DNA of 64,000 nucleotides from Pocillopora verrucosa. Lineage: Eukaryota; Cnidaria; Anthozoa; Scleractinia; Pocilloporidae. The stretch is from NCBI RefSeq assembly GCF_036669915.1, contig NC_089324.1:5101744-5165743 (forward strand). Direction: 5' to 3'. The translations under genes were made by a program, and so were the position numbers. Under the pieces are notes generated by a model, which had not been told where the DNA came from, did not search any database, and saw only the letters and a program-made list of their open reading frames with translations. Position 1 is the first letter of the stretch. Every line of letters begins with the position of its first letter. Below are positions 35,601 to 46,776 of the stretch, one piece after another.

Positions 35601-38600
35601 CTTTGTTGGTTGATCACATTACATGACCAAGTGCCACTCATGAGTTTAAATTAGTTACTTTTGAGAAGTACTATAGGTTACTTTCAAATAATTGAATTCT
35701 CATTTCAAGAGATTATTATCAAGCAAAAGTCTTCATCATGAAGTTTCCATTCATTTGAAAAAAAATTTCTTAATTTTTTGCCTTGTTGTACCTGCATGAA
35801 TATTGTTCTAATTTCTACCCCTTTTTCTAACTACACTAGACATCCGTAAACTAAAAGCAGCTTTGGCAGCTCCATTAGACTTTGGTGATGGGGGAAATGA
35901 TGGAGACACAGCTAGTGAAGTGTCTGCACCACAAGCTCCCAAGAAGGTAAAATTTACAATAGATTTGTACTGATTCACAGCTGCCAAAGACAGAATTAGT
36001 ATTTAACTCGACCGGGGGTTAGAGCAATGTACTATGTGCATAATTTTTATTAATTTACAGAATTTCTTCCACCCTCTTACCCCAAAAAGTTATAAACATT
36101 TGTTTCAAGAAGGACTAAATGACTGACATATATTTATTTTGTCTTGCTTTTGACTTCAGGAAGTGATCCACACTCCATTTATTCCAGTACTCCAGCCTCC
36201 TTTTCAACCAGGTTCAACCCCAGTCCACTTAATGCACAGGTTCATGGTTAGTAAATTATATTGTTTAACTCTAGTATAATCCTTTCCTGAGTGGAACATG
36301 CTTTGGGCTTGAGCCTTGCTTGCAGACTACATAGTAATGTTTCTGGTGCAGGACCTTTTCCTAACCTCAATGCCTATCACTGTCCATCTTCAGGTATGGA
36401 ATTCAGTTGGAATAGTACGCTGCCACACAGAAGATGAGATATCATCAATAGAGGTTGAATTCCATGACACAAGCACCCATCACCCTTTACATCTGACCAA
36501 TCATCTGAATCACACCATGGCTGCACTGTCATCCACTGCTGTTTTGTTAGCATGCAAAGCTCATGAAGATTCACCAAGGTACTGTAATTCTCAATAACCC
36601 TTTCTCTCCAAAGGTCTGCATATCAGGTATCCATACAGTCTATCATACATTTCTTATAATCCTAGCTTTGGGGCTTTCCTGTTCAAACAAGCAATAGCTC
36701 CCATTATAATCCATCAATCAATTTATCTTGTGCACAGTTGGTCTAAATACAACAAAATAATAGAAAATGCCCAGGTGATGTATCCCAAGTGATATTCCCC
36801 AATTGCCAACTTTACCTCCACTAAGATAAAAGTCTTTGTTTAAGATTTAATTCAAGATGGGAGAGAGTTTAGCTGCTGTAGGAAAGGAAGGACATATTTT
36901 TTTGTTATCATAAAGTCATACCATTGAACTATGAAAAGTAAACATCCCATGCAGCAAACAGTTAGCTGTTTGTAGGCTGTTCTTGGACCGTATTGGTTCC
37001 TCATAGCTCACAGTGTTCTTCAAGCTTTGCTCTCAGAAAATTGATTACATCTTGGTACAGATGATGTTTGCAGACAAATATCTGAGCATAAATTATTTAT
37101 TTCTGTGTTTTATTCCTTCTCATCAACTTTCTGTGTGAAAATGAATTGTTAATGTGAGAAAAAAAGTTAATGTTATCTAGGTTGGTAAAATGGTTGATGT
37201 ATATTTTCAGGTGAGGGGTGGGTGTGGGGTTTCAGAGCATGTCAGACTTAGGGCTCTTCTAGGGATGCCTAGTGGATCTTGAAAAATATACAAAATTTTA
37301 TGTTGCAAAGTTTAACTTGGATTATTTTGCATTGTTGCAGTAAGCTTGTTTGCATCCATTTTGGAAGCTGGGATAATTCAAGAGAATGGACTGTTGCATT
37401 ACCTGAGGGAGAATCAATCCAAGTATGTAGGCTAAAAATTCCCATTTGATACTTGAAATATGAAGTAAATATTAATTTATTCAATTTGAATGATTTCAAG
37501 GTAATGAGCTAGGATTTTATTGATGTTTTAAGTTCAAAGACACATAACAAAAGAAATAGCTTTCAAGTACTGTTAGGATATCAAATAGTTTCTTCTTTGA
37601 ATGACAGCAGTTTATGAGCAGGCTGCTTGCAGGAAGATCTCAGACAAGTTAGGAGGGGTCTGCAGGGGTGTGGCACTCATTATCAGTGTCATACTTTCAG
37701 GTGAGGGGTGGGGGTGGGATTTGGGAGCATGACAGAATCAGGGGTTTTTTTAGGGCCAGTCTGGTTCTCAGTATCAGGACCAGACCACTTGCAGTCTTTT
37801 TGCTGGCCAGTGTTGCGAGTCCCTGAAAATTGTATGAAGGTGGAGCAAAGTTTGGAATGAAGCACTACAAACTATTTACAGGCCAGAATAACAGGGGCTA
37901 GTAAATACAGCATAAAACTTGCATGTTTCATTAAGTGAGTCAAACAGCCTTTTTACTGCATTTCAATCCATTAGGCAGTGGCAACTGGCAGCTCTTTTGC
38001 CGCCGTTGCAACTGACAAGCGTTTCCTTCGCATCTTCACTATTGGTGGGGTTCAGGCCGACATTCTGAGCCTTCCTGGCTCAGTGGTGTGTATGTCTGGA
38101 CACAAAAACCAACTGATGGTTGTGTTTCACATTAACAACCCCCTCCCTGGTGAGCAAGCTTTAGCTCTTAAATTACTGGATTTGAAGCACAACCAGGAAA
38201 TAATTGCAGAGGAGAGGGTGTTGCTGAGTGAGAAGTCTACACTGGCATGGCTAGGGTAAGAACTAAGCAACCTTACTACTGGCACTTGCTTTTAATCAGT
38301 TCCCCCCAACTTGCCCTACCCTATCAGCATTTCCAGAGGTGGTACACCCCAAAAACTCGAAGCAGAAGAATTTGGTTTTCTTCAGAAAAAGCCAATTTAT
38401 TGCAAGGACTTTTTACCCAATATTTTTCTGCACTGTTTCTCTGCACGTAAAGTTTGAAAAAATTTTAAACCTTTATACTCAGAACTCCTCTGGGTTGGTT
38501 GTTCAAGGCATGATTAAGCTAATTGAAGGAGCTTAGTGTAGCAACACATGACTGTACTAGAGACAGTAATAACAGTTTCTAGAGATTTTGCAAAATTTGT

Positions 38601-41600
38601 TTTTGGATATTGCCCTATAAAGATTGCAGTGTGGCAGTAATTTCAAATGCTTGATCTTTCTTTTTTTCCTTCAAAGTTTCTCTGAAGAAGGCACTCCAGT
38701 CACTGTTGACTCAGCAGGCGTTGTAAGACTGTTGTCACGTTCCTTTGGTACATCGTGGTCCCCAGTTTGTATCACTAAAAGTAATGTAAGTGTGAGACTG
38801 GGAATGATATCTCAGTAAACCTCACGTGTTAATTATGTGGTGCTCACATGTTTAGGAGAACATGTGAAGATTGCCTTCACTATACAAACTCAAGGTTTTT
38901 AATGGTTTAACCTCCCACATTACGTGAAAATTAAAAACCAACAAAGAGGATCAGATAACAAAATGTAAAGGCACTTTACCAAAACGAAAATTCTTAAAGA
39001 TGAAATTTGCTGTTCTTTTCTTTATTTCCATTGGGTTTTTTTTACTAGTAAGTTTAAATTTTTTTTACTAAGGTTTATTTTTTCCTGCCATGTCCAAACT
39101 TAGCTTTCCTCATATTCTATTTGTTGATATTTTTTATGTTACTGTCTTTCTAAACTCAAATTTTTCCTTGTTGCTCCTTTCCTAATCTGTACATGTCCTC
39201 TCTTTTTTTGCCCCACTCTGTATTAACCTTTCCTCTGCTCTGTCCTCCCCTTATTCTCTCTTCTCTCTTCCCTCTTTTCAATCTCCTTCCCTCCATTCTT
39301 CAATTTTCTAGGGTTTCTCATCTCTTCATCATCATCATCATCGTCCTCCTCTTTTGGACTGTTTCCCCTTACTCCCTTCCACCCTTCGTTCGGTCTCTTT
39401 TTCTTCTCTCTTTCATTCCATGAACAATGTAAAATTCAGGGATTACTTGTTATTTCAGATGAAGAATAAGTCTGACAATTATTGGGTGGTTGGTTTGGAT
39501 GAGAAAAGCCAGCAGATCAGGTAAAAGACCTTCACCTTTTTTCAGCTTCACAATACAGTGCTTTTAATGAGACCTGGCACTCACCAGAGTTTCGGCATAT
39601 ATTCTGTTGTGAATCGCCAGGTATACTCTGAAAGCTTTCAAGCAAACTCACGAAGAGAGACCTGAAACACCTCATGATCTTTTTGAGTTCTTTCAGTTAA
39701 CTATTACCTTCAAAAACAAGTTTTGATAAAAATGATTGATATTGTCTTATCATATAATCCAGCATACATTTCCAGCAAAAAAAAGATTTTGAGTTTCCAA
39801 GAAGATACTGACTCAATTCTTGGTCACCAGTAACCATATAGCCTTTCAGAGGACTTTTTGTGTGAAACTTAGGGAGCAGGCTTGCATGTTAGCAAATGGA
39901 AGATTTTGGTCAGAAATAAAACGATCAGTTAAACAATTGTTATAAAGGAGACTAATGTTTACGGAAGTAACAAGGAAAAATCCGTTTGTGGCCAGTTCCT
40001 TTTGAATGGAAGTAATGGGATAACAAGAGGAAAATTGTTTTTCATATTATTCTCCGGCGGTTGCTTTACCGAGGTAGCAATCTTCTTCAAATCTTATCGA
40101 GAGCACTACAATAATCATAAATCAACTTACTTCTTTGGGATAGTCGAACCTCTCAGGTTTCCCTTTGACTATATAACACAGTATTTTATTTGTTGTACTT
40201 CTTGGCCCGTTCAGGTGCATCTACTGCAAGGGGTCAACATACCCACCCACCCTGCCACGCCCTGTACTTGTCCTTATGCCCTTGCAACTTCCGTTTTGTG
40301 AAATGACGACAGAGAAAGGACAGCTAGAGGTACGTGGAGCAACTAGAAAAGTCGTGTTAAAACAAGGCTGCAGCATGCTAAACCAGGAGCACATATGCTC
40401 ACCATCTGCTATTAGCTGCTCATGGAGTGATTCATTAATAACTCACCTTCATGCCCATAGCAGACGGCTCTAAGTGTACAATACATGTAGTTTTATCTTC
40501 CTCTTAGCTGCTTATGCTGTGAAAATGGATAGATTTGTTGTGAAGGGGAGAAATTTTGCCTTCTTCAGGATGAAAAGGAAAGAAAATAAAATCACGGGAA
40601 AAGAATGGTTTTCAATCTGTCGTATGTTTACATGTGTAATAATTTTTAGGGTATGTTTTTACGTCGAAGGTCGCATTAGCCATATCAAAAGGTGAAAAAT
40701 TCTTTCGGGTACCTAACGGGATTTTTTTTTCTTACCTCTTATACAGGAAACATATGTTAGGTCAAAACTCGTGTTCGGAGCATCTGATGAGAGAGATGAA
40801 GCTTCATCAAACCTGGCAAAGACATCTCAGATTCAGAGCATTATGAAGTTGTTTGCGGTGTGTATCCTTTTTTTTATTACTATTACTACCGGTATTATAA
40901 TTATTATAATTATAATAGTGATTATTATTATTATTATTGCTATTATCATCATTTAATTTATTTTTCGGTTCAGTTCAAGGAGTAAAATTTGAATTAATCT
41001 TTTTTATAATAAAGTTCGGATATAACGCGCGCTGTCATTGGTTGAAAGAGCATGCTCTATGAGAGTATAGAGCATAGAACTGAGCTAAAGCTGTCACGCC
41101 ATCTGCCAAATTGTACTATGTTCGATCTTTCTGGGACTTCTTTTTAGCTTTTTTCCGATAATTGAAAGTAAAATTTCGGAACAAGCGAGCCGGCAAGTAG
41201 CAACAGAAGAACCAAACAAAGGCGAGTTTTGCGGCGCTGTCATCCCGAGCGATCTTCATGTTCCGGTGAATTCGGCTGTCGTTCATTTAAAAAACACTCG
41301 CCTTGAACAGTTTGTTTTCTACCTTATCATGTGAAAAAACTCGCGTGTTTTTTATGAGCCATAATTCGGCTGAAGTTCACTGAACATTTCACTTGAAGAT
41401 TCTGTATTAAAAACTTCAGGCAAAAGCGTTAAAATCGACCTGCCGAACTATTTGAGTTTGTAAACTATCGCAGATTGTGAACTTTGATGGTTTGACACTT
41501 TTGACAGCTTTTGTCTTGTAGAGCCAATCAGATTATTTGAACCATTCTAACAGGGATTCTGATTGGCTTATTGTAGCGTGCTCTATGAGAGTATAGAACA

Positions 41601-44600
41601 TGCTGACGACATTGTTGTTCGCTTTGGAAATAAAGTTTGTTTTGAAAATTGGAAGTAATGCATGGGGAATTTGACGGATTCTTTATTATAAAACAAATGG
41701 AGAAGCCTTGACTGTGCTCTATTCTGTTATAAAGCACTTAGGAAGCGGCTAGAGCACTCAAGAAGTGGGGAGAAACACTCGACTACGTCTCGTGTTTCTC
41801 CCTACACTTCTTTCGTGCTCTAGCCGCTTCCTGCGTGCTTTATAACAGAACAGAGCTCAGTCAAGGCTTGTCTATTTGTTAATTTGCAGCCTTCAAGTCT
41901 TCATTTCAACTACTGAATGATGAAAAATTTGTTGTCCATGTTTAGTATTTTGTGGCGTCTGTGGTGGAAGTGATTTTATGACCTTAAAAACTGTTAGGAG
42001 GAAATGGTTTGAATGTGGCAGCAATATGTTTTTTTTTCTTTTAAATTTAGTTGGCCTGTAAAAGTGATAGAGAGTTCCGTGCAATGGAGTTGTGTGAACT
42101 TCTACCAGATGCCCATTCTGTAAGTATATTCAGTGACCTTTTCGAGTTCAACCCTTTAACCCCTAAGAGTGACTAGCATCAAGTTTCTTCCTACAATATC
42201 ACCTGTCAATCACATGTTTAGGTCATGAAAATAAAGGAAATGATTACCAATGAAAGAAGCTTTTGATTGGTAAACAAATTCTCCTTATCAGCACCTTAGG
42301 AAATGTATAAAGAGCAGTATGGAGAATATGCATACAGATTTTTAGGATGTAAAGGGTTAATAATCGTGTTATCTGCTGCACTTGTGTACTCTTAATCTCA
42401 TGATTCCTTTTAATTGGCACAAGAAAAGGCCTTGGCTTTAACGTACAATCATTTTTTTTAAAGATGTTTTTCAATCAGAACTGGTTATGTTATTCAGAAC
42501 ACCGTTTCAATCCTTTAAGCTTTTGTTTACTGAGACAATTTCCAATGACCTAAGAGAATAACTTGTAAGTATGAGTGCCGTTGTCATTAAGTTAAGCCAG
42601 CAAAATGTACACATGTTGGCCTCTGCCAGGCGTTTAATCAGTGAAAGAGGTGCCATAGTAGAACATAACCAAAAAAAAGGAGAGGGGTTTTCAGTGGAAA
42701 TGCATAGAGATCCCAGGCTAAGCGTAAATGAACTCGCAAGGAGAATGCAAAACAAAAAAAAATTGCGTTAGTAGAGGTACGCCTAGTATTGTCACTTGTC
42801 TTTCGACAACTTTTTATAGTCAAATCACCAACCCACATGTAGGATAAGTGACCAATACCTGCAGAAAAAAATGATACAACATGACTTAGTGTAGCTCTTT
42901 CCTTCCTAAGGTAAGTTTAGCAATAAAATATGCAGCACGGAGCAGACGCATGAACTTGGCAAATCGACTGGATGAGTTGGCCCGTGAGAAGGCAAAACTG
43001 GAAGCTGAGGAGGAGTTTGAGGACGATTTCCAACAAATTGATTGGCCTGTAAGGAGGAGTAAGATATCTACATCGAGGGTGGGTAGTCATCGGCCTTCTC
43101 ATACACCACGAGAAGTTGAACAAGAGGAGGAAATCGAGGAGAATGAAGTGGACTGTGACATGGATGTTGACGATGACGATCAACAGGTTTCCAGAAAAAA
43201 AGGTGGTGTGTCACCATTTGCGTTTTTCTCAGGTTGTAGCAAATGTAAAAAGAAAGCAGCTTAGGTGATGTGCATTTTACTGAAAGGTGCACACACATTC
43301 CAGAATTTTTCTGATAGACTTCTTTTTGACTGAAACGTGTTAGCACCTGTACTAGCCTGTACTAATTTACCATTGAACAAGTGATCATCACATGTCAAAG
43401 AGAAGACAGTGGTTTAATGGTTGGTTCGTTGGACTTGGAGTGCATGGTCTGGGTTCTAATTATAAGCAGGGTGACTGTGTTGTGCTCTTTGGTAAGACAC
43501 TTTACTCCCACAGTGCATCTCTCCACCCTGGAGGGTAATTGTTCAGGGAAACACTGCATGTACGTAGTACTTTAGGGTCCTTGAACCTCCGATGGACTAA
43601 CATTCCGATCCCAGGCCTTGTAACATTACTTCTATTTGTTTCATGCTAAAATGAAGAAGATAAATGCAGAAATCAGCCTTGGCTTTCTTTGAAGTTTTTC
43701 TCCTACGCAGACTAATAACATTTATTCAAATGATTCTTTTACAGAGAGGAAGGGCTTATCAAGATTGGATAGTCAAGACTTAGGATCAAAACTCATTTCA
43801 AATGCAAAGTCTAACCCACCTTTGTCGCCTCTTCCGAGCTCAAATCCAAGTCAAGGCCGATCTAATCCCTTCAGAGTATCTAGTCCTGGAAAAAGGGCTT
43901 CTGGTGTGTGTGGGAAGAGTTTTTTCGACAGCGTGGAGGAAGAAAAGAAAGCATCACTGCAAAGGAAAAGCAAGATATGTGAGTAAAGCCTTAATTTTGC
44001 TAAAAGTGGTGTTAATATTTTGAGAAGTCTCTCTGCACGAAAGAAACTGCACTGTTATTGAATCTAACCCTGCAGTCGCTCTGAGGAAGGGCTAACGCTC
44101 GAAACCTTAGCTTTATTAATTCTTTACAGTGGCCAATTTTCATTATAACCTAACACGCACACCAGGCCTACCTAATTCCTAGGGAGCTACCGCGGTAAAA
44201 ATGCTTACGTACGCTCAGCCGTGCATCCATAACATGACATATGTAGTTTCGCTTTGGCTGAAATATCTCGTCGAGTTTAGCCGTGAGGTTTCAAAATTGT
44301 CAAGAAGACTGATTTTCCATTTCATCCTAACTGAGATCGACCTTTTTGAGTGCAAAATTAAAAGAAAATATGCTAAATAATACTCGTTTCGAAAAACAAT
44401 TTGCGTGTCATATGAACTTCGTAATAGACCTCCCTCACCGTGGAGTCTCTGTGGCTCAGTGGTAGAGCATCAGAGTGTGAAATCCAAAGGTCTGAGGTTC
44501 AATTCCTTGTGGGGGCTCAGAATTTTTTCTGTCCCATGCTTGTCAGAAGACGAAAAAAGATCTTTCTCAACAGTGAGCGTGTAGCTCTTCCAGGCGACGA

Positions 44601-46776
44601 AATTAGTTTCGTAGTTGACAATACTTCATTCCCAAAAGCGATTCAAATTATGGTTGTAAACAACACTGATTTTTCTGATTTCAACTGAGGCTTTGCGACA
44701 TTGGATATACTCTTCATTGTCAACTCAGTTAATAAAAGCAAATTATCATGTTGTACCCCGATCGATGCAGCACCACAATTTATTTAGAAACTTACCCCCT
44801 TCATTCACTTGAAGAAACGGTTTGATTAGATTGACACCACGTAGGCAAGAATTAATCAGAGAGAGATGAAGTTGTTTATAAATGATGGCAAAAGTAGTGC
44901 AAATTATTATATAGCTGGCTTTGCAAGTGAGCAAGTTGAAGCATGTCCTCAGATCTTATCTGCTGCTTAAACGGGCAAGATAAAGCAAATCCTGTGTTCT
45001 GATTGGCTCATTGGCTAACCTTGTGGGAGTAGTTTCTAACTTCTTGGAACAAAAGAAGAAGATTGACAGCGAAAAGTGTTTCGCTAATTTTTAAAGACTT
45101 TTTTCATCAGTATTTTGTGACGTAGAAACTTCTTTAGATATTTTAGAAGAATGAAGGGTTTGTAAACAGAATTTCAACCTATTCTAGGCTTTCACCAGTA
45201 AAACGAAGCGCGATAGTAAACTGAGAAGTGATAAAACAAGGGAGGCCTGGGTTGACTTGACCCAAGCGTACCTCGCGATTTTACTTAGCATATACTATGA
45301 CGCCGATTGTCATTTCGCTCTGTTTTGTTAACTTGAAACCTGGAACAGGCTAATAGAATTTTAAGCTATAAACCCTTCTCAAAAAGCACTCTACCTTACA
45401 GCTCCTGATTCCAAGCCAGTTCAGAAAAAGAAAAGAGGAAAACAAACCACTTTGATGAAAACACCTCCAGAGAAAGAGAAAGCAACAGTGAATAAGGAAA
45501 CATCGCCAGAAAGGAAAAACACACCCTCCAAGAAGTAAGTGGAGAATTGCCCTTTTTTCAGTGTTACATCATTTGACCATTAGAGCACTGGAACACCCAG
45601 TATTCCGTGCTGCTAGGCTAAAACACGAACAGAAGGAAGAGCGGCAAAATGCTTCCACTTAATGATTTGTTTTGGTTTTCTCTTAGCAGGCTTTTTAAAA
45701 AACAAACTTTAAACGCTTTAGATTGTTTTGTTGGTATTAACACATTTAAATGGTTTCATCTAGGTTGCTTTCATCTTTTGTGCATGCCTTATGCGGTCGA
45801 TGCGATGCTAAGTTGAGGCTCAAGGATCTTTTTCGAAAACTAGAAGGCAAAATTATACTAGAAAAAGAAATAATGGAGTGGTTGCAAGTCCCTTATTCGA
45901 TGGTCTAACATGATAAAAGCGGACATTTCCCCGTGGTCACTAATTGCTCTTGAATCTGCCCGTATTTATACATCTTATTCGATGGTTTATCATTTGTTAT
46001 TTGAATTTCAAACTCCGAAATATTGCATTTCTAGTTTTCTGATTGGTTCACTCAACTCTGGTTTTCAGCTCATATTCTGAATCACCTTAGTGGCAACTAT
46101 TGTGGAGCTGAAAAAGGGCTCTAAACATCCAAATGTTGTGGATTTAATGCAGATCAAGAAGAAAATTATTCCATCTGCGCTTGTTGGATACGCGATTGGC
46201 TATGGCCAACTCATATCAAATGTGCTCGTATAGAATAATTGTTTAATATGCGCAGGTCTTTGCAAGTTGCATTTTTTTTCCACGCCCTGTAGGGACAACT
46301 TGATATACTGGGGAAATGACATGAATTTACAAAATAATGGTAACTAGATGACCAAACTTCCCTTTCTAATTTATAAAGGAGATTTCTAATAACTTAAAGA
46401 GAGGAGTATTAAAAGATCTTGGAAGGTAAAACGTTCATGTTTTATTTTTGACAGGGTGAATGGTTTTACCCTTTGGTTTGAGGAGAACAAAGGAGGTTTG
46501 TCAGAAGAAAATCCTGAGCTGACTGGTACTGATCTTGTTAAATCTGCCATGCGACAATGGAAGGCACTTGATGAAGATGAAAAAATGGAATGGAACAATA
46601 AAGCAAAGGAAACTGCAGAGGAAACGGAACAAGGAGAAAAGAAACGCAAAAGAGAAGTGTCAGATGAGGAAAATGAAGACTCGTTAAATACAATTAATTT
46701 AACTAAGAAGACAAAAGAATCAGGGGGGAAAGTTGCAACATCCAAACTGGCAGGTTTTGTTTATAACAAAAATTAA
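26647..46776 (+). CDS. WDHD1: WDHD1 (AND-1/Ctf4) replisome adaptor, 28 coding exons
   Basis: WDHD1/Ctf4 is the nuclear hub linking CMG helicase to DNA polymerase alpha-primase. Exons: 26647-26723, 27212-27323, 27606-27662, 28233-28324, 29008-29116, 29820-29870, 30220-30266, 30898-30946, 31278-31310, 31811-31870, 32151-32257, 32899-32983, 34110-34151, 35005-35185, 35840-35946, 36160-36246, 36394-36578, 37341-37422, 37975-38255, 38677-38785, 39459-39520, 40215-40329, 40747-40857, 42051-42119, 42911-43232, 43745-43978, 45402-45534, 46455-46776. Phases agree throughout, giving 1106 residues, close to the roughly 1130 of vertebrates. Residues 1-293 are WD40 repeats (start MPADRKPMRFAHSEG; SYLLTCGSDGDVRIYKD). 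An acidic linker follows (about 308-367), then the SepB/Ctf4 middle domain (about 404-770) and a disordered basic tail. An HMG box (NGFTLWFEENKGGL, MRQWKALDEDEKMEWN) lies at about 1000-1065. The donor of exon 25 could be 43202 or 43232; both keep frame. AATAAA lies at 47275. Confidence 0.95.
29122..29333. repeat. Dispersed MITE-like repeat, WDHD1 intron 5
   Basis: Near full length, about 212 bp. It starts TTAACCCTTTACACCCTAAC and ends with the diverged inverted CTCAGGGATTAAAGAGTTA. It begins only five bases after the exon 5/intron 5 boundary, so the splice donor reads GTAAG followed directly by the repeat. Confidence 0.75.
30513..30730. repeat. Dispersed MITE-like repeat, WDHD1 intron 7
   Basis: Starts TTAACCCTTTAACTCCCAGA and contains AGTGATTAACAAGTAACTTCTC. 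It belongs to the same subfamily as the copy at 60112 in opposite orientation. The right end is eroded. Confidence 0.6.
31321..31465. repeat. Truncated MITE-like repeat, WDHD1 intron 9
   Basis: Starts with a CCCTTTTTACACCCTAACATC block about 10 bases after the exon 9 donor. It keeps the 'tattctccatactgttctc' block and ends near 'ccttaactcagg', just before the GTCA-rich satellite. Confidence 0.65.
31485..31735. repeat. GTCA-rich simple repeat
   Basis: An imperfect (GTCA)n/(GTCAGTTG)n tract of about 250 bp in WDHD1 intron 9, interrupted by short unique stretches. No function is visible. Confidence 0.85.
33440..33905 (+). repeat. Long polypyrimidine tract in WDHD1 intron 12
   Basis: About 465 bp composed overwhelmingly of C and T on the plus strand, with many CCCTC and CATC units (for example TCCCTCCCTCCCTCCCC near 33795). 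The strand asymmetry creates a long accidental ORF, which I discount. Such tracts can form triplex structures. Confidence 0.8.
36594..36740. repeat. Degenerate MITE-like repeat, WDHD1 intron 17
   Basis: Starts AACCCTTTCTCTCC about 16 bases after the exon 17 donor. It keeps a 'ctgcatatcaggtatccatacag' block comparable to the family's 'atgcatattctccatactg'. The right end is not clear. Confidence 0.4.
37190..37745. repeat. Two copies of a G-rich motif in WDHD1 intron 18 region
   Basis: A TTTCAGGTGAGGGGTGGG-like segment followed by 'gtggg.ttt...gagcatg.cag' occurs at about 37206 and again at about 37697. The first copy lies before exon 18 and the second after it. These look like fragments of one dispersed repeat; neither is an exon in frame. 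Confidence 0.45.
40860..40960. repeat. ATT/TTA microsatellite
   Basis: An imperfect (ATT)n tract just after the WDHD1 exon 23 donor (exon ends 40857). It would encode only isoleucine runs and is intronic. Confidence 0.85.
41006..41880. mobile_element. Foldback element with 167-bp perfect-stem region, WDHD1 intron 23
   Basis: The right part, 41692-41880, folds on itself. The left arm AAGCCTTGACTGTGCTCTAT... and the right arm, inverted, AAGCCTTGACTGAGCTCTGT... pair over about 80-90 bases with few mismatches and a very short loop around 41780. Upstream, a GTGCTCTATGAGAGTATAGA-type block occurs twice (about 41049 and 41577), suggesting the whole 41006-41880 interval is one composite insertion. 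No transposase ORF is present. Confidence 0.65.
42150..42360. repeat. Dispersed MITE-like repeat, full-length copy, WDHD1 intron 24
   Basis: The best-preserved copy. It starts CAACCCTTTAACCCCTAAGAG and ends TTTTAGGATGTAAAGGGTTAA, giving terminal inverted repeats of about 18 bp. The 211-bp unit begins about 30 bases after the exon 24 donor. There is no ORF. Confidence 0.75.
44070..44815 (+). repeat. Hammerhead-like repeat split by a 0.57-kb insertion
   Basis: 44078-44112 shows GTCGCT, CTGAGGA (fits CUGANGA), stem II GGGC-TAAC-GCTC, GAAAC, then CTTAGC. The core is intact but the usual GUC triplet is CTT. The repeat continues CAGTGGCCAATTTTCATTAT to about 44147, then is interrupted. It resumes at about 44713 with TTGTCAACTCAGTTAATAA and runs through GCAGCACCACAATT and TAGAAACTTACCCCC (44767-44800), in the same order as the copy at 13510. 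The intervening insertion carries the SINE-like element. Confidence 0.5.
44403..44545 (+). mobile_element. tRNA-derived SINE-like element, copy 1
   Basis: 44445-44517 folds like a tRNA: acceptor GTCTCTG pairs with TGGGGGC, the D arm is GCTCAGTGGTAGAGC, and the T arm is TGAGGTTCAATTCCTTG. The anticodon arm does not fold properly. The 8-nt loop lacks U33, unlike a working tRNA. The sequence is shared with the copy at 61973-62118 well beyond the tRNA part (GCGTGTCATATGAACTTC upstream, TGTCCCA downstream). This identifies a transposed family, not a tRNA gene. Boxes A and B are present for RNA polymerase III. Confidence 0.75.

Noticed and set aside
42571-42771. 66-codon plus-strand ORF in WDHD1 intron 24
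   Set aside because: Slightly coding-like (ends RLSVNELARRMQNKKKL), but exons 24 and 25 join cleanly around it and no family is recognisable.
44445-44517. tRNA gene
   Set aside because: Acceptor, D and T arms fit, but the anticodon arm does not fold, the loop has the wrong length, U33 is missing, and flanks are shared with a second copy. It is a SINE-type derivative.
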